Below the pieces are notes generated by a model that searched no databases, was not told the origin of the DNA, and saw only the letters and a list, made by a program, of their open reading frames with translations. A stretch of DNA of 44,548 nucleotides from Clostridium sp. UBA4108 (GTDB taxonomy: Bacteria; Bacillota; Clostridia; Clostridiales; Clostridiaceae), in NCBI GenBank assembly GCA_002381695.1, contig DFXM01000013.1:1-44548 (forward strand). Direction: 5' to 3'. Within the stretch, counting starts at the first letter, position 1. The number at the start of each line of letters is the position of its first letter. Shown piece after piece: positions 1-8,201 of this stretch. Position numbers and translations under genes: made by a program.

Positions 1-22
1 TTTTCAAGAAAAAAATCTCTTT

Positions 23-131
23 ACGAATGTAGTGAGTACTTCTCTGTGAACGAAGTGAATACTTCTCTGTGCCTATGGCACAATTCTCTGCGACAGTAAG
101 TCGCAATTCACTAAATAAAGTGATTCACACT
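23..131. repeat. Array of short hairpin repeats between grdC and the next gene
   Basis: The octamer-like spacer TTCTCTG recurs at 40-46, 63-69 and 84-90, about 21-23 nt apart. Between copies lie short stems of different sequence: GTGCC-TAT-GGCAC near 69-81 and GCGAC-AGTAA-GTCGC near 89-103 are perfect; the two leftmost units (around 23-40 and 47-63) pair only weakly. It therefore looks like a mosaic of small hairpins with a constant linker, sitting directly after the grdC stop codon. No start codon with a ribosome site for grdD is seen in 1-131. Similar intergenic hairpin mosaics are familiar from clostridial genomes, but I cannot name a family. Confidence 0.6.
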
Positions 132-1673
132 TTATTTATTTTGTGAAGCAACCAAGAAGTTAGCAAAATCTTTCATTGCATCTGCAACCATTGATTTAAC
201 TTCATCTTTACTTACCCCTGAACCATTGTCAACATTTCCACTATTCTTTTCAACTAATATAGAAACACCATCAAATAGGTTTGTCATTCTTCCTAAGAAT
301 AAACTTCCTTTTCCTACTATCATAAAGTTATCTAATCTTCCGTTTTTAATGTGTTCAATACCATGACCTACTATAGGCACTCCTGATGGTATGTGTCCTT
401 GTGTAGGTGCAAATCCTGGGTAACCATGCTGTTTAATAAAGTTAGGTAATTCTTTCTTATCTAGTTGCCCTTTTTTAACAGCTAGTGCTCCTATCATTTT
501 ATAATTTTGAGTAGGAACATCCCCTGCTCCTGCTGGTTCAGTAATATCTGGTGTTTGCATTTCTGGAGCATATTTATTTACGTCTGTAACCTTTAATCCA
601 TTTCTAGCAAGAGGATCTAATACAAGCGCTTCTAAAACAGCTTGTGGTGATGCACCATGTCCAATAGTATGTCTACCTATTACATCAGTTCTTAAAATAG
701 GGCTCACTCCATCATTTTGAGATACAAGTATAGAAAATCCACCTAAACAATCTTCAAGTACTGGCATTTCTTTCTTAACATGGTCTCTACCATTCATTCC
801 AAGTTTAGCTGTAGCTCCACCTGCTATAACTAATACATTTTTATATATTCCACTTTGAACTAATGATGCTGCAGTGATTAATGAATGTGCTGGACCTGCA
901 CAGAAGCCTCTCATATCAGCACCTGTAGCTCCAGTTAATCCAACAACTTCTCCTATTGCTTTAGCGATGTTTCCACCACCTCTTTGGTTCATATCACCTA
1001 TAGCTTCTTCTGAACATTCAATTATATATTCAATTTCATTTATCGGTATATCTAGTCCATCTACAAGATGCATTCCTGCTAAAACACCAGATGCTTTTAC
1101 AGCTAAGTTTTCAAGCATGTAGTGAGCTGAAAGGTTTGGATCTATTTCGTGTGCTCTTCTAACACAGCCAACAAGTTTATCCCCTTCATATAGTCCTTCT
1201 GCACCAGTTTCTCTTACTAACTTTTCTATCTTTTCTAAATCATCTCCCACTATTTTTTCTGCCTTATCCTTTATAAGTGGGTGTTTAGCTAATTTCTCTT
1301 TAACACCTTCAGCAAATGATGTTTCTAGTAACACTAAATCAAATACATCTGATATTTTCATTAGTCCATAAAATTCATCTTGTGGCATAACTTCGCCAAA
1401 TTTACCAAATCTATTTGCATTGCAAGCATTTTTACCAAACCATGGTCTTGGTATTTCTGCTAATTCCTCTGGAGTAACATTTCCAATGTAAGCTTGATTT
1501 GGAGCATAAGCTACTACCTCTTCAAATGGTCTTAAATGATTTCTTAAAGCTTTTAAATACTCTGAATTTGGATTTGTTATTCTCTCTGATGTCTGTGTAG
1601 TTCCATTATGTATTACCATATCTGGAGTATTTACTAAAATATAAGATGCCTTCTTAATAACTGGAAAATTCAT
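132..1673 (-). CDS. grdC: Glycine reductase complex C, beta subunit GrdC
   Basis: Protein C of glycine reductase takes the carboxymethylated selenoprotein A, forms an acetyl-enzyme thioester and releases acetyl phosphate; GrdC is the large, FabH/thiolase-like subunit. The 513 residues match the usual length. A Cys in a thiolase-like setting (RGFCAGPAHSL, Cys about 258) and the glycine-rich segments GDMNQRGGGN and IVGHGIEHI are visible. Start ATG at 1673 has AAGGAGG upstream. It is the last grd gene in the window; its usual partner grdD (PlsX-like) is expected beyond the left edge, after the hairpin-repeat array. A 207-nt gap with a strong hairpin separates it from grdB. Confidence 0.95.
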   Translation of the reverse strand: MNFPVIKKASYILVNTPDMVIHNGTTQTSERITNPNSEYLKALRNHLRPFEEVVAYAPNQAYIGNVTPEELAEIPRPWFGKNACNANRFGKFGEVMPQDEFYGLMKISDVFDLVLLETSFAEGVKEKLAKHPLIKDKAEKIVGDDLEKIEKLVRETGAEGLYEGDKLVGCVRRAHEIDPNLSAHYMLENLAVKASGVLAGMHLVDGLDIPINEIEYIIECSEEAIGDMNQRGGGNIAKAIGEVVGLTGATGADMRGFCAGPAHSLITAASLVQSGIYKNVLVIAGGATAKLGMNGRDHVKKEMPVLEDCLGGFSILVSQNDGVSPILRTDVIGRHTIGHGASPQAVLEALVLDPLARNGLKVTDVNKYAPEMQTPDITEPAGAGDVPTQNYKMIGALAVKKGQLDKKELPNFIKQHGYPGFAPTQGHIPSGVPIVGHGIEHIKNGRLDNFMIVGKGSLFLGRMTNLFDGVSILVEKNSGNVDNGSGVSKDEVKSMVADAMKDFANFLVASQNK

Positions 1674-1836
1674 TATGATCCAACCTCCTTATTAATGTGC
1701 TTTTTACTCTTGAAAATTATGTTCTTAATAAATTTTTTCAAGAAAGGTCCAGTAAAATAAACCCTATTTTTGCACAATCCATAATAAATAATTTTTTAGA
1801 ATTATTCATTATGCAGTATGCACTGGAACATTATCA

Positions 1837-1870
1837 AATAATTAGGGAACTATTGTGTCCCCTAATTATT
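1837..1870 (-). other. Intercistronic stem-loop between grdB and grdC
   Basis: Eleven-base-pair perfect stem (1837-1847 with 1860-1870) and a 12-nt loop starting 10 nt after the grdB stop. It is not followed by a U-tract in the operon direction, so it is more likely an mRNA processing or stability element, or a weak attenuator that sets the grdB:grdC ratio, than a full terminator. Inference only. Confidence 0.5.
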
Positions 1871-1880
1871 CATTTAATTA

Positions 1881-3185
1881 TTATTCGAAAACCTTTTGGC
1901 CTTCGACTTCTGTTTCAAGAGCTAATAATGCTTTTTCAACTAATTTTCTTCTTAATGCATACTCATCTGCCTTGGTTAATGCAGGGTTTCCAAGTGGGTG
2001 AGGAATTGCCACAGTTGGTATTATTCTATTAGCACCAACTGTTACTGAAACTGGAGTTATTGTACACATGTGTACTACAGGTAATCCAGCTCTTTCTATT
2101 TCTTTAACTAGCGTTGCACCGCAACGTGTACAAGTTCCTCACGTAGAAGTTAGTATAACTGCATCTACTCCATCAGCAATTAATTCTTTAGCTGAAAACT
2201 CACCATATTTTTTAGATGAAGCAACAGCTGTTCCATTACCTACTGTTGAATAGAAGTATCTGTGTAGTTTACCTATTTTACCTTCTTTTTCTAAGTCTCT
2301 TAATACATCTACAGGAATAACCCTATCTGGATCTTCATTAGCATACACAGGGTCATGACCACCGTGTGCTGTTTCGAAGTTTTCAGAAGTTAAATCATCT
2401 ATTCCTTCTATATCATATTTACCAATCTTAGAAGCTGAAGAAGATTCAATATGGTCTGGGTTTCCTTTTGGAACTATACCACCAGAGGTAACTATAGCTA
2501 TTGTAGCTTTAGTTATATCTTTAATTGGAGCGTTTGGCTCTACTCTGTCAAAATTAGGCATTTTGAATTCTGTTACAAATTCTTCTCCCTTTAGCTTTTT
2601 AACAAGCATATCAACGGCTCTCTTAGAACCTCTTTCTGTAGCAAAGTAATTCTTTCTTATTCCTCTTTCGATATAGTTTTCTTCTACTGGGCTTCCTATT
2701 TCTTCATTCTTAGCTAACTTTAATGCAAGTTTAGCCATCTTGGGAAGTGCATCTCTCATACCTACTGCACTGTTTCTTGTAGATACCATATATAATTCTT
2801 TCTTATACATATCTGCACCTGGATTTTCAATATACATAGCTGATAACACTGGAATATTTAATTCCTCTTTAACAACTTTACATATCTCACCACATGCTAC
2901 TCCATATCTACCTGCATTAAATGCTGGTCCAGCTATAAATAAATCAGGATCATATTTTTTCACCATTTCAAGTATTTCTTTTTCAGCTTCTTTAGTATTC
3001 TCAGCAAAGTATGAATCCCCACATATTACAGTGGCAACTATCTCCGCACCTTCTTTTTTTAGTAATCCATTAAGTCCCATACCTGGACCAACAAAGCCCT
3101 CACGAACCTCTGGTTTTATATCTGCTTTCTCTTCTCCGCCTATTCCTGCGTAGAATTGGTTTATATAGTGAACTATTTTTAACAT
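1881..3185 (-). CDS. grdB: Glycine reductase complex B, selenoprotein GrdB
   Basis: Substrate-binding subunit of glycine reductase protein B: its selenocysteine helps move the carboxymethyl group of glycine (bound as a Schiff base on the pyruvoyl subunit of GrdE) to GrdA. The gene is one frame of 435 codons interrupted by an in-frame UGA at 2141-2139 (codon 349). The sequence around it reads U-G-T-C-T-R-C-G, the UxxCxxC motif known for GrdB, so the UGA codes for Sec rather than stop. The start chosen is the ATG at 3185 (MLKIVHYINQF), 8 nt after AGGGGG, rather than an ATG 18 nt upstream. An automatic call would split it into 354- and 62-residue pieces. Confidence 0.95.
2112..2141 (-). promoter_or_regulatory. 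Selenocysteine UGA and bSECIS hairpin of grdB
   Basis: UGA at 2141-2139 is followed 12 nt later by a perfect 6-bp stem (2121-2126 with 2112-2117) closing a 3-nt loop GGU. The apical loop is about 18-20 nt from the UGA, in the range known for bacterial SECIS elements bound by SelB, and it carries the G/U bases typical of that loop. Confidence 0.8.
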
Positions 3186-3270
3186 GGATTTTCCCCCTTT
3201 CATGGGAATTGACCTTAAGTAAAGTCTTATTCCTTTCGCTTTAGAACAAGTATTTTATATTTATTAAATA

Positions 3271-3738
3271 TTAAAGATATTTACAATATTGATCTCTAAC
3301 AGATTTTACTTCGTTAACGATTTCATCAACCTCAAGAACCATTTCCATCATTCCACATTGATCATCGTAAACTGTCTCATCACATTCATCTTTAATTTCT
3401 GGCTCAACAACATGATAAACTCTTAAGCCTAACTCAACTCCTGCTAAAGGACCTGCAAAAGTTGGGTCTCCAGCAGTAACTGTTTCAGCAGATAATCCTG
3501 ATGCTTCTGCTTCTGCTCCACCTATAACTATCACCATATTTTCTGCACCGTGTTTTTCTGTTAAATCTTTAACTCTTTGTTGGATCTCCAGATCCATTGC
3601 ACCTGCAGCAGTTCAGACAAAGCATTCTGTTGATGCAAAAACTACTTCTGCTCCTGCTGATTTTAGACAAGCTTCTATGGCTGGTCCTGGTATTCCATCT
3701 CTATCACCTATGCATATAGCTTTTTTTCCTTGTAACAT
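3271..3738 (-). CDS. grdA: Glycine reductase selenoprotein A, GrdA
   Basis: Small acidic selenoprotein that carries the Se-carboxymethyl intermediate from protein B to protein C and is re-reduced by thioredoxin. The frame has 156 codons with an in-frame UGA at 3615-3613 (codon 42). The flanking residues F-V-U-T-A-A-G-A-M-D-L are the hallmark GrdA active site, so UGA is Sec. Start ATG at 3738 follows an AAAGGAGAG-type ribosome site. The C-terminal part (AENMVIVIGGAEAEASG, TVTAGDPTFAGPLAGVELGL) is typical of the family. It lies between grdE and grdB. Annotation that stops at UGA would leave only the 108-residue C-terminal piece starting at the internal Met of position 3597. Confidence 0.95.
3581..3615 (-). 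promoter_or_regulatory. Selenocysteine UGA and bSECIS hairpin of grdA
   Basis: Downstream of the UGA (3615-3613) a perfect 6-bp stem, 3591-3596 with 3581-3586, closes a 4-nt loop (UGGA) whose centre is about 24 nt from the UGA. Position and G-bearing loop fit a bacterial SECIS. Confidence 0.75.
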
Positions 3739-3795
3739 TTCTCTCTCTCCTTTGAAATTTATAAATATTTTTGTTCTGTCAATTGTGTTCTGTGA

Positions 3796-5082
3796 TTAAT
3801 AACCTTTTGCTGTTAAATAGTTAAATCCTACCTCACTAGTAGCTCCAGTTATAACTTGTATTTCAGCCTCTATGCTTCCATCTTCTCTTAAGCTTCCAAC
3901 GTGTCCACCAGCTATTATATCTGCTGCTTCTACATGACCAATAATCTTTTTCATTGGTGGAAGAATTACGACTTCGTTAGCATTTCCTCCAGTCACTACT
4001 GCATCACCTTTTGGTGTTGAATCTGCTAATGATTGCGACATACCATCTTGACCTGCATACTCATCAGTTAATAGCACAGTTTTTACACCTTTATCAGTTA
4101 CTTTATTGCAGTTCATAACTAAATCAGCATCTGGATTTCCAAATCCTTCTTCAGAAATTATAGCTGCATCTGCTCCTAAAAATTCTACTAACTTAGCAAC
4201 CATGCTTGAAGATCTTTCCTTATCAGCAAGGTATACGTTCTCATTAGTGATTACACAACCAATAAAGTTTATATCTTTACCATGTCTCTCATATAAATCC
4301 TCTATAATTGGATGATTCATATGAACATATGATGGATTCTTATCACAAGCAGACACACAGTTTCCACTCACTATTGCTCCATCAAATACCTCTGTTGGAT
4401 ATATTATTGTAGGCACTATTTTCTTAGCATCTACGCCATATACATAAGTATCATGTAATAATCCTTGAGTTTGAAGCATATAAACATATACTACTTTTGG
4501 TAACTCTGGATATTGAGCTACTTGTTGTAATAGTGGTAATGTTTCGAAAATTTTAACTTCATCTGGTTCAACATTTTTCCCAGCTTTTCCAAGGTAAACA
4601 GCAGTTTTAAAGCCTACCATTCTAACAGCTTCTTCATGATCATGTTGAAGTACACCTTGTTTTGGTTCACAAATAACTACTAAATTATTTGTTTTTGAGA
4701 ATGGTGTGTATTTAGCACCTTCTCCACACATATCCACGATTCCCTCTTGGAATCCTACAATTTTTCCAGTTGTAACTACAGCAGCACCCTTTAAAACATG
4801 AGTTCTTCCTGAACCTACTGTATCTACTTTACTTATGAACCCTGGGAATATTCCTCCATTCCCTTCTACTTTTACTCTTGGTTCAATTACGTCTTTAACA
4901 GGAATTATTCTTACTTCCTCGCCTGGTCTTGCTATATCAAAATTGATACTAGCTATTCTTTCATCTCCAGATACCTCTTTTAATAATTCCTCTTTATTTA
5001 CATAAAGAACTCCATTCTCAATTTTTGTTTCTGGTCCAAATTGAAGATCTTTTATTAATATATTTCCAATCTCTAGACGCAA
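3796..5082 (-). CDS. grdE: Glycine reductase proprotein GrdE
   Basis: Proprotein of complex B; self-cleavage at an Asn-Cys bond makes two chains, and the new N-terminal Cys becomes the pyruvoyl group that binds glycine as a Schiff base. The motif V-S-G-N-C-V-S-A-C-D is present. The longest frame begins with a GTG at 5091, but that codon is part of the ribosome site AGGAGGTG itself. The TTG at 5082 gives an 8-nt spacing and a protein starting M-R-L-E-I-G-N, like known GrdE proteins, with the cleaved Asn-Cys at 241-242, the position I recall for the characterised enzyme. The length is then 428 residues. It sits between trxA and grdA in the operon. Confidence 0.93.
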   Translation of the reverse strand: MRLEIGNILIKDLQFGPETKIENGVLYVNKEELLKEVSGDERIASINFDIARPGEEVRIIPVKDVIEPRVKVEGNGGIFPGFISKVDTVGSGRTHVLKGAAVVTTGKIVGFQEGIVDMCGEGAKYTPFSKTNNLVVICEPKQGVLQHDHEEAVRMVGFKTAVYLGKAGKNVEPDEVKIFETLPLLQQVAQYPELPKVVYVYMLQTQGLLHDTYVYGVDAKKIVPTIIYPTEVFDGAIVSGNCVSACDKNPSYVHMNHPIIEDLYERHGKDINFIGCVITNENVYLADKERSSSMVAKLVEFLGADAAIISEEGFGNPDADLVMNCNKVTDKGVKTVLLTDEYAGQDGMSQSLADSTPKGDAVVTGGNANEVVILPPMKKIIGHVEAADIIAGGHVGSLREDGSIEAEIQVITGATSEVGFNYLTAKGY

Positions 5083-5129
5083 AACATTCACCTCCTAAAA
5101 TAATAGGTACACTTTGGTATTTTATTTCA

Positions 5130-5155
5130 AGATGGGAGGCTGTACCTCCACATCT
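5130..5155 (-). other. Intercistronic stem-loop between trxA and grdE
   Basis: In the operon direction AGATG(U)GGAGG pairs with CCUCCCAUCU around a 5-nt loop: 10 pairs with one bulged U. No U-tract follows. Likely an mRNA processing or stabilising element separating the redox genes from the reductase genes; inference. Confidence 0.45.
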
Positions 5156-5166
5156 AAAAACCTTAA

Positions 5167-5496
5167 CTAAATAGATTCATAATATGCTTTTATAAAGTTG
5201 TCAATATCAGCTAGTGTTGCTATTTTATCTGGAGTTATTGTAGCTACACATTCCCCACCATTATATATTTTCATAGTAGGTAAGCCTAAAACTTTTTGTC
5301 CTATTGCTACTCTTCTTGCTCCTCCTATGTTTAAGCTACCAAATTTTATCTTATCTGAATATTTTTCTTCCAACCCATGAACCCCTGGCATTAACTCAAT
5401 ACAAATTTCACATTTATCTCCCCAAAAATCCACAAATACTGGTTTGTCACTTTGAAGTACCTCTGACTCAAAATTATCTTTGTTTAATTCTAACAT
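5167..5496 (-). CDS. trxA: Thioredoxin of the glycine reductase system
   Basis: 109-residue thioredoxin fold protein that, with the adjacent TrxB, supplies electrons to regenerate reduced GrdA. The active site reads F-W-G-D-K-C-E-I-C (Cys29, Cys32), a CxxC that departs from the usual W-C-G-P-C; the cis-Pro loop (GLPTMKIYNGG) is intact. Noncanonical active sites are known for thioredoxins encoded with grd genes. It lies 71 nt upstream of grdE, and trxB ends 82 nt before it, all in one direction. Start ATG at 5496 follows AAGGAAGGG. Confidence 0.9.
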   Translation of the reverse strand: MLELNKDNFESEVLQSDKPVFVDFWGDKCEICIELMPGVHGLEEKYSDKIKFGSLNIGGARRVAIGQKVLGLPTMKIYNGGECVATITPDKIATLADIDNFIKAYYESI

Positions 5497-5578
5497 TTAA
5501 ATCCCTTCCTTTCACATCTTGAAAATAATCTTATATTATTATTTCCTTTTAAATTAAATTTTACAACTTTCTATAAAA

Positions 5579-6505
5579 TTAATGTAAATTTCCTTCTATA
5601 TAATGCTCTGCGTTAGTAGCTGCAATAGCTCCATCAGCAGCTGCTGTTATAACTTGTCTTAATGATTTCTCTCTAACATCTCCAGCGGCAAATACTCCTT
5701 TGATGTTGGTTCTCATCTCTTCATCAGTAATTATGTCTCCTCTTTCTGTCATTGTTATTTTTCCTTTAAACAACTCAGAAATTGGTAAGTATCCAACAAA
5801 TACGAAACATCCATTAACTGCTAACTCACTTGTTTCTCCAGTTTTAACATTTTTAAGAACTAAGCTTTCAAGTATTTCTTCACCTTTAGCCTCTTCTACT
5901 GTGGAATCCCAAACAAACTTTATTTTTGGATTTGCGAAAGCTTTCTCTTGTAAAGATTTTGCAGCTCTTAGTGCATCTCTTCTATGAACAACTGTTACCG
6001 TCTCACCAAACTTAGCTAAGTATATTGCTTCTGTAATAGCTGAGTCTCCTCCACCTATAACTGCTATGTCTAAATCTGTAAAGAAGTCTGCATCACATGT
6101 AGCACAATAAGAAACTCCTCTTCCTCTTAATTCAATTTCATTCTTAAATCCACCTAACCTTGGAGTTGCTCCTGTAGCTATAATTATAGTTTTGGCTTGA
6201 TATTCTCCACCTCTACATTTAATAGTTTTAACATCTCCTTCTAACTCCACATCTACAACTTCATCTTTTACAAATTCTGTACCAAACTCTTCTGCTTGCT
6301 TTCTCATTCTTTGGCTTAAAGCAGTTCCTGTACACTCTTCTATTGAACCTGGATAGTTTTCAAGCTCATCAGTAGTTGTAGCCTGACCTCCAAACTTAGC
6401 TCTTTCAATTAGTAGTGTCTTCATTCTTGATCTTGAAGCATACAATCCTGCTGATAATCCTGCAGGACCCCCTCCGATTATAATAGTATCATAAATTTGT
6501 GACAT
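5579..6505 (-). CDS. trxB: Thioredoxin reductase (NADPH, FAD)
   Basis: Flavoprotein that passes electrons from NADPH to thioredoxin. FAD-binding GGGPAGLSAGLY starts near residue 11; the redox pair is C-A-T-C at residues 134-137; the NADPH-binding segment GGGDSAITEAIYL follows, and a C-terminal FAD motif GVFAAGDVR is present. The start chosen is the ATG at 6505 (MSQIYDT) with AAGGAGGT 7 nt upstream, not the in-frame ATG at 6532, which lies inside grdX. That gives 308 residues, normal for low-molecular-weight TrxR. grdX stops 13 nt upstream, so translation may be coupled. Confidence 0.95.
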   Translation of the reverse strand: MSQIYDTIIIGGGPAGLSAGLYASRSRMKTLLIERAKFGGQATTTDELENYPGSIEECTGTALSQRMRKQAEEFGTEFVKDEVVDVELEGDVKTIKCRGGEYQAKTIIIATGATPRLGGFKNEIELRGRGVSYCATCDADFFTDLDIAVIGGGDSAITEAIYLAKFGETVTVVHRRDALRAAKSLQEKAFANPKIKFVWDSTVEEAKGEEILESLVLKNVKTGETSELAVNGCFVFVGYLPISELFKGKITMTERGDIITDEEMRTNIKGVFAAGDVREKSLRQVITAAADGAIAATNAEHYIEGNLH

Positions 6506-6518
6506 TATTTCTACCTCC

Positions 6519-6896
6519 TTAATTAATAGCATGATCTATTAAGTCTGAATCTATTAGTTGAAAATCTAATAATATTTTTTCACTCCAATTTGGAGTTTTA
6601 AAATCCTTTAAAAATTTTTCAGTAGTATATATACTATTTTCTATTATGTCTAATGATTTAAGGTCTGTGCCTATTATTACATCCTTAGATACACAAATGG
6701 TCCTATATGGTGTTTCATTAGGTTTTACACTTCCCATAAGTGGATGTGTTAGTAATCTGTGACCTTTATGTATATAATCCCTCACTTTTTTTATTACATC
6801 CATTTGAGGTCCTTCTACGAATTCTACTATATACTTGCTTTCAAACTTTATCTTAGACATTGGATTATTTGTAACAATAAATAATGACTCTACCAC
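6519..6896 (-). CDS. grdX: GrdX family protein
   Basis: 125-residue protein of unknown biochemical role that is regularly the first gene of glycine reductase (and some related) operons. The N-terminal SLFIVTNNP and the segment KGHRLLTHPLMGSVKPNETPYRT are characteristic. The start is GTG at 6896 with AAGGAGGT 7 nt upstream. It follows the glycine riboswitch directly, so it is the first gene exposed to glycine control. Its short spacing to trxB suggests a co-translated unit. Confidence 0.88.
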   Translation of the reverse strand: MVESLFIVTNNPMSKIKFESKYIVEFVEGPQMDVIKKVRDYIHKGHRLLTHPLMGSVKPNETPYRTICVSKDVIIGTDLKSLDIIENSIYTTEKFLKDFKTPNWSEKILLDFQLIDSDLIDHAIN

Positions 6897-6918
6897 TTAA
6901 AAACCTCCTTAACACAAC

Positions 6919-6955
6919 GAAAAGGACATATGACAAAACCATTGCCATACGTCCT
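6919..6955 (-). terminator. Terminator-like expression platform of the glycine riboswitch
   Basis: A 13-bp stem (6943-6955 with 6923-6935, two G-U pairs) with a 7-nt loop, followed by a short run of four U. Its 5' arm starts inside the 3' side of aptamer 2 P1 (CAGAGGAC), so P1 and this hairpin compete. Inference: glycine binding stabilises P1 and lets transcription enter grdX. The U-tract is short, so the switch may be leaky. Confidence 0.6.
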
Positions 6956-7112
6956 CTGTATTTGAACCTGAGAGCTTTACTCCTTCGGTGCTTTTCGCTT
7001 TCCAGAGTTATGTCCGTTCTTGGTCCTTTTGCCTGAAAGTTTCGTGAGCTTTGGCTAAAATATCACTTGCTTCTTCGGCTATCTAATTTAATAGATTATC
7101 TCCCTTCGAACA
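6952..7112 (-). ncRNA. Tandem glycine riboswitch upstream of the grd operon
   Basis: On the minus strand two glycine aptamers follow each other. Aptamer 1 has GGGAGAU, GCCGAAG and CUUUCAGGCAAAAGGACC; aptamer 2 has ACUCUGGA, CACCGAAGGAGUAAA and CUCUCAGGUUC...ACAGAGG. These are the conserved core strings of the gcvT-type glycine riboswitch. Its position, 56 nt before grdX, makes it a glycine-responsive control for glycine fermentation; in many bacteria the same element turns on glycine cleavage genes. Confidence 0.95.
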
Positions 7113-7146
7113 TCATCCATTTGTTATAAATTTATCTTACAATCAA

Positions 7147-7175
7147 AGTATACAATACTATAAATTAAAATTCCA
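7147..7175 (-). promoter_or_regulatory. Weak candidate promoter of the grd operon
   Basis: TATACT on the minus strand (7152-7147) lies about 35 nt before the riboswitch. A poor -35 (TGGAAT, 7175-7170) sits 17 nt upstream. Other AT-rich hexamers nearby could serve instead. Confidence 0.3.
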
Positions 7176-7283
7176 CATATTTTTTAATTTTCACTATTTG
7201 AATTGCCTATAGTAATTATAGAATTTTCAAAATATAAAATATTATTAAAAAATATTGAACTTTTCATTTGAATTTTAATATTA

Positions 7284-7325
7284 TAAAAAAAGAGGTTTCT
7301 CTTTTAGTTTATGAGATAACCTCTT
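7284..7325 (-). terminator. Intrinsic terminator after degV
   Basis: AAGAGGTT with AACCTCTT, continued by TCTC with GAGA past one bulge, then a run of seven T in the minus direction, just after the degV stop. Confidence 0.85.
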
Positions 7326-7333
7326 AAAAAGTT

Positions 7334-8188
7334 CTAATTTTTTTCTATGAAAAATATTCCACATGCATTTTTGCCTGAATGAGTTCCAACTACACATCCA
7401 ACTTCTGATTCTATATATTCTATATTGTTTTCTATTAAATAATTTATAATACCAGCTAAAACATCTCTATTCTCTTCATCAGATGCCGCATTTAAAACTA
7501 TAGGAGTAACCTCATTACTTACTCCTTGATTGCTTATATAATCTAATAAATATCTTAATGCTTTTTTACTTCCTCTCACTTTGTCTCTTACAACCATTTC
7601 ACCATCTTCTACTGCTAAATTTAGTTTAATTCCTAAAAGTCCACCTATAAATCCTTGTGTCTTGCTCAATCTTCCACCTTTCACCAGATTGTCTAAAGAC
7701 TCAAAATTAAGTGTACTCTTTATTCTTGGTATAGTCTTTATTAATTCTTTAACAATTTCATCTATGCTCATAGAATTTTCACTAACCAATTTATGTGCTT
7801 TTAGCACTAGCATTCCTAATCCACAAGTAACATTTTGAGAATCTATTACATATATATTCTCACTATTCACCATATCTTTGGCAATGCACGCCGATTGATA
7901 AGTTCCACTCATTTTAGAAGATAAGTGCAACGAAATAATTTTGTATCCTTCGCTTATATATCTTGAATATACTTCCTCGAATCTAACAGGAGTTATCTGA
8001 CTTGTTTTTGGAGACTCTTCACTTTTATCCATTTCATCAAAAAACTCACTTATTGTTATATCCTCACCATCTAAATATGTTTTATTATTTACTGTCACTT
8101 CCAGTGGTAATACCTCTATATTTAATTTTTTAATTAACTCTTTCGGCAGATCGCAAGTACTATCTGTTATTATTTTTATCTTGTTCAA
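7334..8188 (-). CDS. DegV family fatty-acid-binding protein
   Basis: 284 residues, full DegV length. The N-terminal KIITDSTCDLPKEL and the SSKMSGTYQSA segment are the fatty-acid-binding signature; the C-terminal VGTHSGKNACGIFF is also typical. Family members (FakB-like) bind a single fatty acid and present it to a FakA-type kinase; the exact ligand here is unknown. The start is TTG at 8188, 10 nt after AAGGAG, and the trmL stop lies 13 nt upstream, so the two are probably co-transcribed. Confidence 0.88.
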   Translation of the reverse strand: MNKIKIITDSTCDLPKELIKKLNIEVLPLEVTVNNKTYLDGEDITISEFFDEMDKSEESPKTSQITPVRFEEVYSRYISEGYKIISLHLSSKMSGTYQSACIAKDMVNSENIYVIDSQNVTCGLGMLVLKAHKLVSENSMSIDEIVKELIKTIPRIKSTLNFESLDNLVKGGRLSKTQGFIGGLLGIKLNLAVEDGEMVVRDKVRGSKKALRYLLDYISNQGVSNEVTPIVLNAASDEENRDVLAGIINYLIENNIEYIESEVGCVVGTHSGKNACGIFFIEKN

Positions 8189-8201
8189 AATTCCACTCTC
8201 C

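Noticed and set aside
23..110. CRISPR array
   Set aside because: The constant part is only 7 nt and the variable parts are short hairpins, not 30-40 nt spacers; no cas genes.
2139..2141. Stop codon or frameshift splitting grdB into two genes
   Set aside because: Both parts are in the same frame, the UGA falls in the UxxCxxC motif and a SECIS-like hairpin follows; it is selenocysteine.
3613..3615. Stop codon truncating grdA
   Set aside because: In-frame UGA at the FVUTAAGAMDL site with a downstream hairpin; selenocysteine.
5083..5091. GTG at 5091 as the grdE start
   Set aside because: It is part of the ribosome site AGGAGGTG; the TTG at 5082 has correct spacing and gives the family N terminus.
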